Part shown: positions 7,209 to 16,454 of the stretch, one piece after another | How the letters are laid out: every line of letters begins with the position of its first letter | Numbering within the stretch: position 1 is the first letter of the stretch | Source of the DNA: an uncultured Bacteroidales bacterium | GTDB lineage: Bacteria; Bacteroidota; Bacteroidia; Bacteroidales; Muribaculaceae | NCBI GenBank assembly: GCA_947175245.1 | Contig: CAMWLW010000017.1 | Location: 1 to 38,870 of the forward strand | Length of the DNA stretch: 38,870 nucleotides | Reading direction: 5' to 3' | Notes under the pieces: generated by a model | The model's database searches: none | The model's input: only the letters and a program-made list of their open reading frames with translations | What the model was told of the DNA's origin: nothing | Made by a program: the position numbers and the translations under genes

Positions 7209-9485
7209 TTACTTTTCGCTGCTGAACGAGTAGGGCACATCGTCGGCCTTAGTGCCGCGCTCAGTGTCGGGAGTCGGCTGCATCGTGAAGTCGAGCACGG
7301 CACCGTTCTTCAGTGTCGGGGCTTCGAGATAGTTTTTGTCCCATGCGTGGCCGTTGACGGTGAGCTTGCCTACATATACATTCTCGTCGCTGTTGGCCGG
7401 GGCATTGATAGTGACCGTGTTGCCGTTCTCAAGATTGATACGGGCCGACTTGAAGAGCGGGGCGCCGAGCGCATACTGCTGGCTGCCGGGACACACGGGA
7501 TAGAAACCGAGCGCCGAGAATACGTACCACGCCGATGTCTGACCGTTATCCTCGTCGCCACAGTAGCCGTCGGGGTTGGGAGTGTACATGCGATCCATCG
7601 TCTGGCGCACCCAGTACTGGGTCTTCCAGGGCTCGCCGGCCCAGTCATACATATAGATCATGTGCTGTATAGGCTGGTTGCCGTGAGCATAGTTGCCCAT
7701 GTTCATGATTTGCATTTCGCGTATCTCGTGAATTACCGAGTTGTAGTAGCTCTCATCAAAAATCGGCGGAACGGTGAACACCGAGTCGAGCATTGTCACG
7801 AATGTCTCCTTGCCGCCCATCAGGTCTATAAGACCCTGTGGGTCATGGAACACCGACCATGAGTAGTGCCACGAGTTACCCTCGGTGAAGGCGTCGCCCC
7901 ACTTCAGCGGATTGAACGGAGCCATGAACTCGCCGTTCTCGTTGCGGCCGCGCATCAGTTTGGTCTCCTTGTCAAACAGGTTGGCATAGTTCTTGGCGCG
8001 TTTCTCATAGGGTGCAAGCTCCTTCTTCGACTTGCCGAGAGCCTTGCCAAGCTGATAGATGCACCAGTCGTCGTAGGCATATTCGAGCGTGCGTGCGGCA
8101 TTTTCCTTGATGCCGACGTTATAGGGCACGTAGCCCAGACGGTTGTAGTAGTCATATCCCAGACGGCCGGTCGACGACACCTCGGGGTGAACATTGTTGG
8201 CGCCGTGAGTCACAGCCTCCCACAGTTTCTCGATGTCATATCCGCGCAGGCCGTTGAGGTAGGCGTCGGCTACAACCGATGCCGAGTTGTTGCCAACCAT
8301 GCAGCCGCGGTGGCCGGGCGATGCCCACTCGGGCAGGAAGCCGCTCTCGAGATAGGCGTTGACCAGGCCGGCCTGCATCTTCTCATTCATCGACGGGTAC
8401 ACGAGGTTGAGCAGCGGGAACAGGGCGCGGAACGTGTCCCAGAAACCCGTGTCGGTGAACATGTAGCCGGGCAACACTTCACCGTTGTAGGGGCTATAGT
8501 GAACCGGATTACCTTCGGCATCAATTTCGTAGAAACTTCGGGGGAACAGCACGGCGCGATACAGGCACGAGTAGAATGTGCGCAGACGGTCAAGGTCGTT
8601 ATCCTCAATCTCAATGCGTCCAAGAGTCTCGTTCCAGCGGTCGCGGGCATTGGCCTTGACAGTCTCGAAGTCGTTGTCGCCGAGCTCGCCGAGGTTGAGC
8701 TGAGCCTGCTCGGGGCTGATGAACGATGACGCGATGCGCGCGTTGACCTTCTCACCCTTCGAGGTCTTGAATCCTACGATGGCACCGGCGTGATTGGCCG
8801 TCGCCGTGAGGGACTTGTCGTCGATTTTGCCGTCGGTAACGGTGGCGGTGTAGGTCAGGGGTTTGTCAAACTCAATGACGAAGTAGTTTTTGAACCCCTC
8901 GGGAACGCCGCCCGAGTTTTTGGTGGTGTAGCCTGTGATTTTGTTCTCCTCGGGTATGATTGTCACCGACGAGCCGTTGTCAAACGGGTCGATTACAACT
9001 GTCGAGAGTTCGTTCTCGGGGAATGTGAAGCGCATTATGGCTGCGCGGTCGGTGGGTGTGATCTCGGTTACCACATCCCAGTCGGCCATATAGTTGCGGT
9101 AGTAATAAGGTGTCGCTACCTCGGCCTTGTGTGAGAACCAGCTCGCGCGCTCATCCTCATCAAACACCACCTTGCCCGTTACAGGCATGATGGCAAACTG
9201 AGCGTAATCGTTTATCCAGGGGCTCGGCTGGTGAGTCTGCTTGATGCCGCGTATCTTCTCGGCGTCGTATGTATAAGCCCATCCGTCGCCCATCTTGCCC
9301 GTCTGCGGGGTCCAGAAGTTCATGCCCCAGGGCACCGCTACGGCGGGGTAGGTATTTCCCGTCGAGAGAGAATGTTTTGACTGGGTGCCTACCAGCGTGC
9401 TCACATAGTCGACAGGAGCTGTCGTGGCAGCGTCGGCAAGCTGTGCCGTGGCGGCAATAGCCATTATCAGAACAGTAGTTTTCAT
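7209..9485 (-). CDS. GH92 family exo-alpha-mannosidase
   Basis: The 758-residue protein starts with a cleavable-looking signal peptide without a lipobox (cleavage near ADAA, residues 17-20), so it is probably periplasmic. Family blocks are clear: GNTYPAVAVPWG (about 43-54), QTHQPSPWINDY (about 83-94), the EGNSWHYSW block in the catalytic domain and, near the C-terminus, NPDGYCGDEDNGQTSAW, which carries the conserved acidic cluster. GH92 enzymes are calcium-dependent inverting exo-mannosidases acting on alpha-1,2, -1,3, -1,4 or -1,6 linkages; I cannot assign the linkage from sequence alone. Here it would release mannose from oligosaccharides made by the two GH76 enzymes after SusC import. Its gene is divergent from the main PUL operon and followed by an acyltransferase gene. 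Confidence 0.93.
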   Translation of the reverse strand: MKTTVLIMAIAATAQLADAATTAPVDYVSTLVGTQSKHSLSTGNTYPAVAVPWGMNFWTPQTGKMGDGWAYTYDAEKIRGIKQTHQPSPWINDYAQFAIMPVTGKVVFDEDERASWFSHKAEVATPYYYRNYMADWDVVTEITPTDRAAIMRFTFPENELSTVVIDPFDNGSSVTIIPEENKITGYTTKNSGGVPEGFKNYFVIEFDKPLTYTATVTDGKIDDKSLTATANHAGAIVGFKTSKGEKVNARIASSFISPEQAQLNLGELGDNDFETVKANARDRWNETLGRIEIEDNDLDRLRTFYSCLYRAVLFPRSFYEIDAEGNPVHYSPYNGEVLPGYMFTDTGFWDTFRALFPLLNLVYPSMNEKMQAGLVNAYLESGFLPEWASPGHRGCMVGNNSASVVADAYLNGLRGYDIEKLWEAVTHGANNVHPEVSSTGRLGYDYYNRLGYVPYNVGIKENAARTLEYAYDDWCIYQLGKALGKSKKELAPYEKRAKNYANLFDKETKLMRGRNENGEFMAPFNPLKWGDAFTEGNSWHYSWSVFHDPQGLIDLMGGKETFVTMLDSVFTVPPIFDESYYNSVIHEIREMQIMNMGNYAHGNQPIQHMIYMYDWAGEPWKTQYWVRQTMDRMYTPNPDGYCGDEDNGQTSAWYVFSALGFYPVCPGSQQYALGAPLFKSARINLENGNTVTINAPANSDENVYVGKLTVNGHAWDKNYLEAPTLKNGAVLDFTMQPTPDTERGTKADDVPYSFSSEK

Positions 9486-9526
9486 GAGTGGTTTAAGTAT
9501 GGAATTTGTTAAAATTTTATTTGGAA

Positions 9527-9534
9527 CAAAATTA
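9527..9534 (-). promoter_or_regulatory. Possible -7 element of the GH92 gene
   Basis: On the minus strand this reads TAATTTTG, matching TAnnTTTG, 41 nt before the ATG at 9485. No convincing -33 TTTG is present. Confidence 0.4.
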
Positions 9535-9741
9535 ACTAATCTGACTCTAAAACCGAGTATATTTATCGGCCAAACATGTATTATTATTTGACGATATACT
9601 GTGTGCTATGAATGTAATTAGTTGGTTTATGTGGTGTTATTGCGCTGTGCGGTCGGCGGCGGCCAATAGTGTGGCAGTAAGTGTACAATCTTGACAATGT
9701 GGTATACATAGGCGAAATACCGAAAAATAGGCGTTGAAAAA

Positions 9742-9773
9742 TTTGTACAAAAATTCACAATTCGATTAATTTG
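9742..9773 (+). promoter_or_regulatory. Promoter of the main PUL operon, with palindrome over -33
   Basis: TTTG (9742-9745), 20 nt, then TTAATTTG (9766-9773), one mismatch from TAnnTTTG. The -33 element is part of a perfect 10-bp palindrome, TTTGTACAAA (9742-9751), which could be a regulator site. Confidence 0.5.
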
Positions 9774-9944
9774 CATAAAACTTGTTAATAAAACCTCACT
9801 GATAGATATAAATTATTGATAAGCAGCATTTAACCTTAAATTGATAACTACGGTCACTCTCTCTGACACCCACCCCGGCATTTAGCCAGCCCATTTAATC
9901 CTAAAATATACTTAATATAAAATAATCAATACCATTCATTAATC

Positions 9945-11747
9945 ATGAAACTCAACAAATTTCTGAAATCAATCGGACTTTTAGCTCTGATTGCAGGCGC
10001 CACAGCGATGACACAGTCTTGCTCTGACGACGATAATGTGATGGGTGATGCAGTGGTAGGTCAAGGCACTCTCAAGGGCGCCGTGACCGACGAGCAGGAT
10101 CTGCCTGTAGCAGGCGTGACTGTGACCGACCTCTCATCAGCCAAGTCAACCACTACCGCCACCGACGGTACCTACACTCTCGCCGACATCCCGATGCACA
10201 CCGAGGGTCAGATCGTGACTTTTGAGAAAACCGGCTACGAGACGACATCTATCACACTCGTTCCTTCAAAATTTGCCAACGGCATCGCCACCGCCAACAT
10301 CCAGATGACATTTGCCAACGCCGTCATCTGTGGTCACATAACCGATGCCGACAAGAACAACGCTCCTCTCGAGGGCGCTACAGTGACTGTTACCGCTACC
10401 AAGAGTGCCGTTACCGACGCCTCAGGTTACTATGAGGTTACAGGCCTGGCACTGCGCGACTACAATATTACCATTGTCAAGGAGGGCTACCCCACGATCA
10501 CTTCTATGGTTTCGGTCAGCGACTTTGTTGACGGTGTCGCCACCTTCGACGCCCGCATGGGCAGCCCCGAACTCCTTCGCGGCATCACTCTCGAAGACCT
10601 CCGCGTCGCACCCCGCTGGTACAATAATGAGTATAAGGGCGGACGCAACGCCGATGCTTATCCCATGTTTGACTGGGCTTGCAACTATATGGGCACGCTG
10701 ACAACATGGACCGGTGACTATGAGGAGCAGAACGAGGGGTCGACCCTGCGCATACGCAACGACGAGGCCGGCCAGAAGAATCCCGCCGACGACAAGAACT
10801 TCGACTCGTTTGTCTATGGCCGCAAACTCATCACTGCCGACAACAGCAAGTTCACCATCCAGCTGCGCACCCACCAGTCACCCTGCTTCTGGGGCGTTCA
10901 GATTATCGACCTCACCAAGGCTCAGCCCGAGATCGAGTATGTTGGCAACATTCGCGAGGCCAACAGCGGCTCTTACTATAACGAGTTCTTCGACCTCTCA
11001 CCCTGGGAGGGCAAGGAGGTTGTGATCGTCGTCGGTCACTACCGCATGGAGACAGGCGACTACTGGCGTCAGCTCGTACTTCGCCGTCTTGCTTTCAGCA
11101 ACGAATATTTCACCAACGAGGTTAACGTCTGGGTGCCCGGCACCGAGGTCGCCGACCTTCCCGGCTGGCGTCTCAACGAGTCGGCCGTACGCTCAATCAT
11201 GCCCCAGGATCTCAGCCACTACACCGGCATCAGCCCCGTGGGCGGTAACCGCGACCGCTACATCGACGGCTACCAGAGCTGGCGTGCTGCCTCTCACGTG
11301 ATGGCCTACTGGACACACATGCCCCTGCACAAAGACCCCGACGTGTTTGCCAACGAGGGCTACATGATCAAGACCCGCGGTAACGAGAACCCCAACACCC
11401 TCGAGCCCGAGCAGTATGTATATGCCAAGTTCTCTATCGCTCCCGGACACAACAAGTTCAAACTTACAACCCGCAACTTTGGCTCAAACTACACATTCTT
11501 CAAATTCACTGCCGTTACAATGGACTGCAAGGCCCACTTCCTCGCTCCCGTTGCCAACGATGCCGCTGAGGCATCGGCAGCCGAGAATGATTGCTGGAAG
11601 TTCAAGAGCGGCGAGGCTTACTGCACATTCACCTACGACCTGTCACAGTTCGACGGTCAGGATGTGGTAGTCTGCCTCAGCGTCCACAACGGCGAGAAGA
11701 ACGGTGACGAGAATAAACTCACCCTCAACGCTATCGATATTGAATAA
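9945..11747 (+). CDS. Surface lipoprotein with two carboxypeptidase-regulatory-like domains (putative glycan-binding protein)
   Basis: The 600-residue protein has a lipoprotein signal with Cys26 followed by an acidic SDDD stretch, resembling the Bacteroidetes surface-export signal. Two tandem carboxypeptidase-regulatory-like beta domains follow (about 40-124 and 125-208; each has the G-x-V/I-T-D ... G-Y pattern). The remaining 390 residues seem to contain two related beta-rich halves: FDLSPWEGKEVVIVV near residue 350 resembles YDLSQFDGQDVVVCL near residue 575. No catalytic motif is recognised. As first gene of the operon encoding GH76, SusC and SusD, it most likely binds the polysaccharide at the cell surface, with the N-terminal domains as spacer. 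It might instead be a novel enzyme. Function is inferred from position and localisation signals only. Confidence 0.72.
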   Translation: MKLNKFLKSIGLLALIAGATAMTQSCSDDDNVMGDAVVGQGTLKGAVTDEQDLPVAGVTVTDLSSAKSTTTATDGTYTLADIPMHTEGQIVTFEKTGYETTSITLVPSKFANGIATANIQMTFANAVICGHITDADKNNAPLEGATVTVTATKSAVTDASGYYEVTGLALRDYNITIVKEGYPTITSMVSVSDFVDGVATFDARMGSPELLRGITLEDLRVAPRWYNNEYKGGRNADAYPMFDWACNYMGTLTTWTGDYEEQNEGSTLRIRNDEAGQKNPADDKNFDSFVYGRKLITADNSKFTIQLRTHQSPCFWGVQIIDLTKAQPEIEYVGNIREANSGSYYNEFFDLSPWEGKEVVIVVGHYRMETGDYWRQLVLRRLAFSNEYFTNEVNVWVPGTEVADLPGWRLNESAVRSIMPQDLSHYTGISPVGGNRDRYIDGYQSWRAASHVMAYWTHMPLHKDPDVFANEGYMIKTRGNENPNTLEPEQYVYAKFSIAPGHNKFKLTTRNFGSNYTFFKFTAVTMDCKAHFLAPVANDAAEASAAENDCWKFKSGEAYCTFTYDLSQFDGQDVVVCLSVHNGEKNGDENKLTLNAIDIE

Positions 11748-11789
11748 TAACCCTATATATAATCCAATATATAATAAGGAAAAGACAAG

Positions 11790-13241
11790 ATGAAAACGTC
11801 ACACATCCTTATGGCAGCCTCGCTGCTGTTGTGTGCCTCGGCTTGCTCGTCCGACGAACCCAAGGATCCGTCGGGCGAGAACCCCGGAGGCGATCCCAAG
11901 CCCTCGACCGAGTCTGTGGCTGAGGCCAACACCTCGCGTGCTATCACCATCATCGACGCTGCCGTCAACAACTATTTCGACCAGCAGTCAATGTCGATGG
12001 CCCGCAAGTACAACCCCTTCACCGGCACCCGTTCCAACGAGATTGGCAGCGTGTGGATGTACACCAGCTCTATCGAGGCCGTCAACTCGACCATGATAGC
12101 GATGAAAGACCTCAAGGACAACGGCAAGCCCGCCCTTTACAACGCCAACTATGAGCGTTACAAGGCTCTCCTTGAAAAACTCATCGACAACATCGAGTTC
12201 TATGCCGGCACCCTCTCGCTCGTGTCCTACACAGGCACCAACACCTGGACTGTGTATGCCGTTAACCGTGCTACCGGTAAGGGCGGCGCCGACGTGTCGG
12301 GCGTACTGAACGTGTACGACGACCAGGAGTGGATCGTACGCGAGTTTATCGAGGCCTATCGTGCCACCGGCAACAATAAGTATCTCGAGAAAGCCGAGTA
12401 TCTCACCGCCTATGTGCTCGACGGTTGGGACTGCACCCTCGACGGTAACGGCAACGAGAACGGCGGCATCACCTGGGGCCCCGGTTACACCACCAAGCAC
12501 TCGTGCAGCAATGGCCCCATGGTCAGCCCCCTCGTTTGGCTCAGCGATATCTATAAAGGAAAGAGCGATCAGATCACCTACAAGCTCATCGACAATAAAA
12601 AGAATCGCTATGAAGTCACCGAGTCAAAGTATGACTACTACCTGAAGATGGCCGCCAAGATTTATGACTGGCAGAAAGCCAAGCTCTATAATCCCTCAGT
12701 AGGTGTTTATTGGGATATGCTCGGTGCCAATGGCGGCATCGCCTACGAGACCATCGATGGCGTGCGCTACCGTGCCAACAACCGCGACACCGGCGCCACA
12801 GGTAAGTATTACAGCTACAATACCGGCACGATGCTGTCGGGAGCCGCTGCGCTCGCCGAGGCTACAGGCGACGCCAAGTACAAAAACGATGCCGTGAGCC
12901 TCACATCGACCAGCTTCGCCCACTTTGCCAATCTGGGCTCAACGCTCAAGGGCTACTACTCGTTCAACCTCGAGGGTTTCTCTCCCTGGTTCAACGGAGT
13001 GCTGATGCGCGGTTATGCCGAGGCCTACAGCCAGTGTCCTGCCGCAGCCGACTGTCTCGCTGCATTCCAGCAGAATCTCGACTATGGATATGCCAACCAC
13101 TTCCAGCACGACATGTTGCCCGTCAACCTGCTTGCCGGCTGGAGCCGCGATCGCTCCAAGTGTGACACCGAGGCTATGTTCACCTTCTCTCACGCTGCTT
13201 GCTATGCAGTGCTTGCAAGCCACGACCTCAAAAAGAAATAA
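11790..13241 (+). CDS. GH76 family endo-alpha-1,6-mannanase-like lipoprotein, second copy
   Basis: The 483-residue protein has a lipoprotein signal ending at Cys19 (ASACSSDEP) and a Pro/Gly-rich linker to about residue 45. The GH76 aspartate pair is Asp177-Asp178 in NVYDDQEWIVREF. Further family features are GGITWGPGY, YSYNTGTMLSGAAALAEATG and a C-terminal FTFSHAACYAVL helix. It is quite different from the GH76 at 4671-5999. The acidic residues after Cys19 suggest export to the cell surface, where it could make the first cuts in an alpha-1,6-mannan. It follows the first lipoprotein gene by 42 bp, with AAGGA ahead of the ATG, and precedes susC by about 20 bp, so it is cotranscribed with the importer. 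The substrate is inferred from family. Confidence 0.88.
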   Translation: MKTSHILMAASLLLCASACSSDEPKDPSGENPGGDPKPSTESVAEANTSRAITIIDAAVNNYFDQQSMSMARKYNPFTGTRSNEIGSVWMYTSSIEAVNSTMIAMKDLKDNGKPALYNANYERYKALLEKLIDNIEFYAGTLSLVSYTGTNTWTVYAVNRATGKGGADVSGVLNVYDDQEWIVREFIEAYRATGNNKYLEKAEYLTAYVLDGWDCTLDGNGNENGGITWGPGYTTKHSCSNGPMVSPLVWLSDIYKGKSDQITYKLIDNKKNRYEVTESKYDYYLKMAAKIYDWQKAKLYNPSVGVYWDMLGANGGIAYETIDGVRYRANNRDTGATGKYYSYNTGTMLSGAAALAEATGDAKYKNDAVSLTSTSFAHFANLGSTLKGYYSFNLEGFSPWFNGVLMRGYAEAYSQCPAAADCLAAFQQNLDYGYANHFQHDMLPVNLLAGWSRDRSKCDTEAMFTFSHAACYAVLASHDLKKK

Positions 13242-13262
13242 TCCAATCAACATCATCTTAAT

Positions 13263-16200
13263 ATGTTTAGAATCTTTAAATTTAATTGCGGTCTGCAAGC
13301 CTCGGTCATGGCGCTGTTAATGGTGCTGTTGCCGTTTGCCGCAGCCGCTCAGTCAACGATAACCGTCAGCGGAACGGTGACTGACAATGAGAACGAACCG
13401 CTCATAGGAGCGACCGTTATGGTGAAGAACTCCGGTACAGGTGTTGCCACCAACTTTGATGGCGAATACACTATCACTGCCGCTCCCAACGACGTGCTGG
13501 TTGTATCTTACATCGGCTACACACCTGTTGAAGAGGCTGTGAAAGGCCGCACGAACATCAACATCGTGCTCAGCAGCAATGTCGAGGCTCTCGACGAGGT
13601 TGTGGTCGTGGGTTATGGCGTACAGCGCCGTGGCTCGGTGACCGGCGCCGTGTCGGGCCTCAAAGGCGACGCCATGGTCAAGACCAACAACGAGAACCCC
13701 CAGAACATGCTCACGGGTAAGATTCCCGGTGTGCGTGTGTGGCAGAAGAGTGCCGAGCCCGGTACCTATAACAACAACTTCGATATCCGCGGCATGGGTT
13801 CACCCCTCGTCGTGATCGACGGTGTGCCCCGCACTGTCGAGGACTTCCAGCGCCTCAACGCCAACGATATCCAGGACGTGTCAGTGCTTAAAGATGCCGC
13901 CGCAGCCATCTATGGTGTGCGTGCTGCTAACGGTGTCCTGCTCGTTACCACCAAGCAGGGTGAGCAGGGCGCGACCAAGGTCAACTACAACGGCTCGTTC
14001 ACCATTCAGAAGCCCGCGTCGATGCCCCGTCTTGCCGATGCTTTTGACGCCATGACCATCTGGAACGAAAAAGGTCGCCGCAATATCAACGGCGGTCAGC
14101 TCTACTACACACAGTCTGACTTCGATGCCTTTGCCACCGGCGCACGCGTGCAGACCGACTGGAACGGTGAGGTAATCGGTTCATGGTCTCCCCAGACTCA
14201 GCACGACGTCAGCATCTCGGGCGGCAATGAGCGCACACAGTATTTTGCCAGCCTCGGCTATATCTACCAGGAAGGTATGTTCAAGTCGGGCGACCTCAAC
14301 TATGACAAGTTCAACCTGCGCAGCAACCTGACGACCCGTATCTGGGACGGCATCAAGCTCGACCTCAATGTATCGGCAATGTCTGATACCCGCAACACTC
14401 CCTACTACAGCTCGGTCGACATCATCCGCACCTACTGGGCACAGGGCGTCCTTCACCCTGCATACGCCGACCCCGAGCGCACGATGCTCAACTATGCCGG
14501 TCTTGACCTGGAGCGCAACACCGTTGCCATGATGACCAGCGACGTGTCGGGTTACCGCAAGTACAAGAGAAAGATGTTCCAGTCGAGCGGCGCTCTCACC
14601 GTCGATCTCGGCACCTATACCGATGTCCTCAAAGGCCTCTCGGCCCGCGGCATGGTCAGCTACGACTACACCATGGACAACAACGAGGTCTTCAAGAAAG
14701 AGTTCACCCAGTATGCCTACAACGAGGCCGACGGCACCTACACCGCCAAGCTCTATCCCGAGACCACTCCCTCCAACATGCGCCGCGAGTTCTATGACAA
14801 GTCACAGTTGCTCGTTCAGTTCACTCTTAACTATAACCGCAAGTTTGCCGGAAAACACAACGTCGGCGCTGTAGTCGGCTACGAGTCGACATCACGTCAC
14901 GGTGACAACTTCTATGCCTATCGTGATCTCGCCTTCACGGTGCCTTACCTGCTTGCAGGTGTTGAGGAAGGCCAGGTTGGCTCGATGAACACCGACCTCG
15001 GTTCGCTCTACGACTTTGCCAACCGCGCTGTCATCGGCCGTGTGACCTATGACTTCGACAACCGCTATCTCATCGAGGGTCAGTTCCGTTATGACGGTTC
15101 TTCCAAGTTTGCCAAAGGCCACCGCTGGGGCTTCTTCCCCTCGGTATCGGGCGGATGGCGCATCAGCGAGGAGCCTTTCTTCCACGATGTTATCGACCCC
15201 CAGGGCTATGTAAGCCAGTTGAAACTCCGTGCCAGCTATGGTATTCTCGGTGACGACGGCTCGATCAACTATGAGTGGCTCCAGGGCTATAACTATCGTG
15301 GCGGCACAGCCGGCGACAACGGTAACTACAACGGCTATTCACCCGGTTACATCTTTGATGGCAGCTTTATTTATGGCGCCAACCCCACGGCTATTCCCAA
15401 TGCGCTCCTGAGCTGGTATAAATCAAAGACTTTCAACATTGGTGTTGACTTCGATACCCGCAACGGCGTTATCGGTGCTACCGTCGACTACTTCGTGCGC
15501 AACCGTTCAGGTCTCTTCGAGCGCCGCGGCGGCGACCTCCCCACAGTTGTAGGTGCCACCGCTCCTCTCGAGAATGTCAACTCTGACCGTCACTATGGTC
15601 TTGAGATCGCCCTCACCCACCGCTATCGTCTTGGCGACTGGTCATGGAATGCACGCGGCATCTTCTCGATCACCCGTAACAAATACATCACCGCCGTTCA
15701 GAACGGCCCCTATGCCAACTCTTACGACAAGTGGCGTCACGACAACCTCAACAATCGTTTCCAGGGTGTGCAGTTCGGCTATGAAGGCGACGGCCGTTAC
15801 AACTCATGGTATGAAATCTGGAACCAGAGCCAGTACACCGAGCGCGACATTCTCCCCGGCGACTACAAGTATGTCGACTGGAACGGTGACGGCGAGATCA
15901 ACGGTAACGACGAGCACCCCTATGCCTTCGACCAGACTCCCTGGGTCAACTTCTCGCTCGATGTCAACGTGATGTGGAAAGGCTTTGACTTCAACATGCT
16001 GTGGCAGGGCACCGCGATGGGCTCGATGGCCTACAACGAGCCTCTTTACAGCCTCTTCGGTCAGAATGGTGGCGGTGTGCTCACCCAGTTCACCGACCGC
16101 TGGCACACAGTCGACCCCAATGCCGACGTTTATGATCCAAGCGCCGAGTGGGTAAGCGGTTACTATGCGTTCGGTGATGCAGGCCCCCGTTCAAACTCTA

Positions 16201-16430
16201 CATTCAACCGTGTATCGACCAACTATCTGCGTCTCAAGAGCATCGAACTTGGCTACACCATTCCCACCAAGTTGCTCCGCGGCAACACGATACGTGTTTA
16301 TTTCAACTGCTACAACCCCTTGACATTCACCAAGGTTAAATTTGTTGACCCCGAGCATCCCGATTCTGATCTGGGCCGTCTCTACCCGCTCAACCGCACA
16401 TATACCCTGGGTCTGAATCTGTCGTTCTAA
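13263..16430 (+). CDS. SusC/RagA-type TonB-dependent outer-membrane transporter
   Basis: The 1055-residue protein has a signal peptide to about residue 30 (AAAAQ), a carboxypeptidase-regulatory-like N-terminal domain (about 33-112; GTVTDNENEPLIGATV, GYTP), the TonB-box region EALDEVVVVGYG, a plug domain with MLTGKIPGVRV and VLKDAAAAIYG, and a 22-strand barrel ending in a typical aromatic terminus (LGLNLSF). It is of normal length for the family. SusC proteins import oligosaccharides across the outer membrane using TonB energy, with the SusD partner as a lid. The pairing with the adjacent SusD gene (24-bp gap) and with mannan-type hydrolases suggests it takes up manno-oligosaccharides. No sigma/anti-sigma signalling extension is obvious, consistent with control by the HTCS. 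Confidence 0.96.
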   Translation: MFRIFKFNCGLQASVMALLMVLLPFAAAAQSTITVSGTVTDNENEPLIGATVMVKNSGTGVATNFDGEYTITAAPNDVLVVSYIGYTPVEEAVKGRTNINIVLSSNVEALDEVVVVGYGVQRRGSVTGAVSGLKGDAMVKTNNENPQNMLTGKIPGVRVWQKSAEPGTYNNNFDIRGMGSPLVVIDGVPRTVEDFQRLNANDIQDVSVLKDAAAAIYGVRAANGVLLVTTKQGEQGATKVNYNGSFTIQKPASMPRLADAFDAMTIWNEKGRRNINGGQLYYTQSDFDAFATGARVQTDWNGEVIGSWSPQTQHDVSISGGNERTQYFASLGYIYQEGMFKSGDLNYDKFNLRSNLTTRIWDGIKLDLNVSAMSDTRNTPYYSSVDIIRTYWAQGVLHPAYADPERTMLNYAGLDLERNTVAMMTSDVSGYRKYKRKMFQSSGALTVDLGTYTDVLKGLSARGMVSYDYTMDNNEVFKKEFTQYAYNEADGTYTAKLYPETTPSNMRREFYDKSQLLVQFTLNYNRKFAGKHNVGAVVGYESTSRHGDNFYAYRDLAFTVPYLLAGVEEGQVGSMNTDLGSLYDFANRAVIGRVTYDFDNRYLIEGQFRYDGSSKFAKGHRWGFFPSVSGGWRISEEPFFHDVIDPQGYVSQLKLRASYGILGDDGSINYEWLQGYNYRGGTAGDNGNYNGYSPGYIFDGSFIYGANPTAIPNALLSWYKSKTFNIGVDFDTRNGVIGATVDYFVRNRSGLFERRGGDLPTVVGATAPLENVNSDRHYGLEIALTHRYRLGDWSWNARGIFSITRNKYITAVQNGPYANSYDKWRHDNLNNRFQGVQFGYEGDGRYNSWYEIWNQSQYTERDILPGDYKYVDWNGDGEINGNDEHPYAFDQTPWVNFSLDVNVMWKGFDFNMLWQGTAMGSMAYNEPLYSLFGQNGGGVLTQFTDRWHTVDPNADVYDPSAEWVSGYYAFGDAGPRSNSTFNRVSTNYLRLKSIELGYTIPTKLLRGNTIRVYFNCYNPLTFTKVKFVDPEHPDSDLGRLYPLNRTYTLGLNLSF

Positions 16431-16454
16431 AATATCCTAAATCGCATTTTTAAC

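Larger units (their letters stand above)
9486..9944. other. 459-bp divergent intergenic region of the PUL
   Basis: This AT-rich region lies between the divergent GH92 and main PUL operons. No open reading frame of note was seen. It holds the candidate GH92 -7 element (9527-9534), a plus-strand promoter (9742-9773) and an untranslated leader of roughly 165 nt before the ATG at 9945. It is the most likely binding place for the HTCS output domain. Confidence 0.6.
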
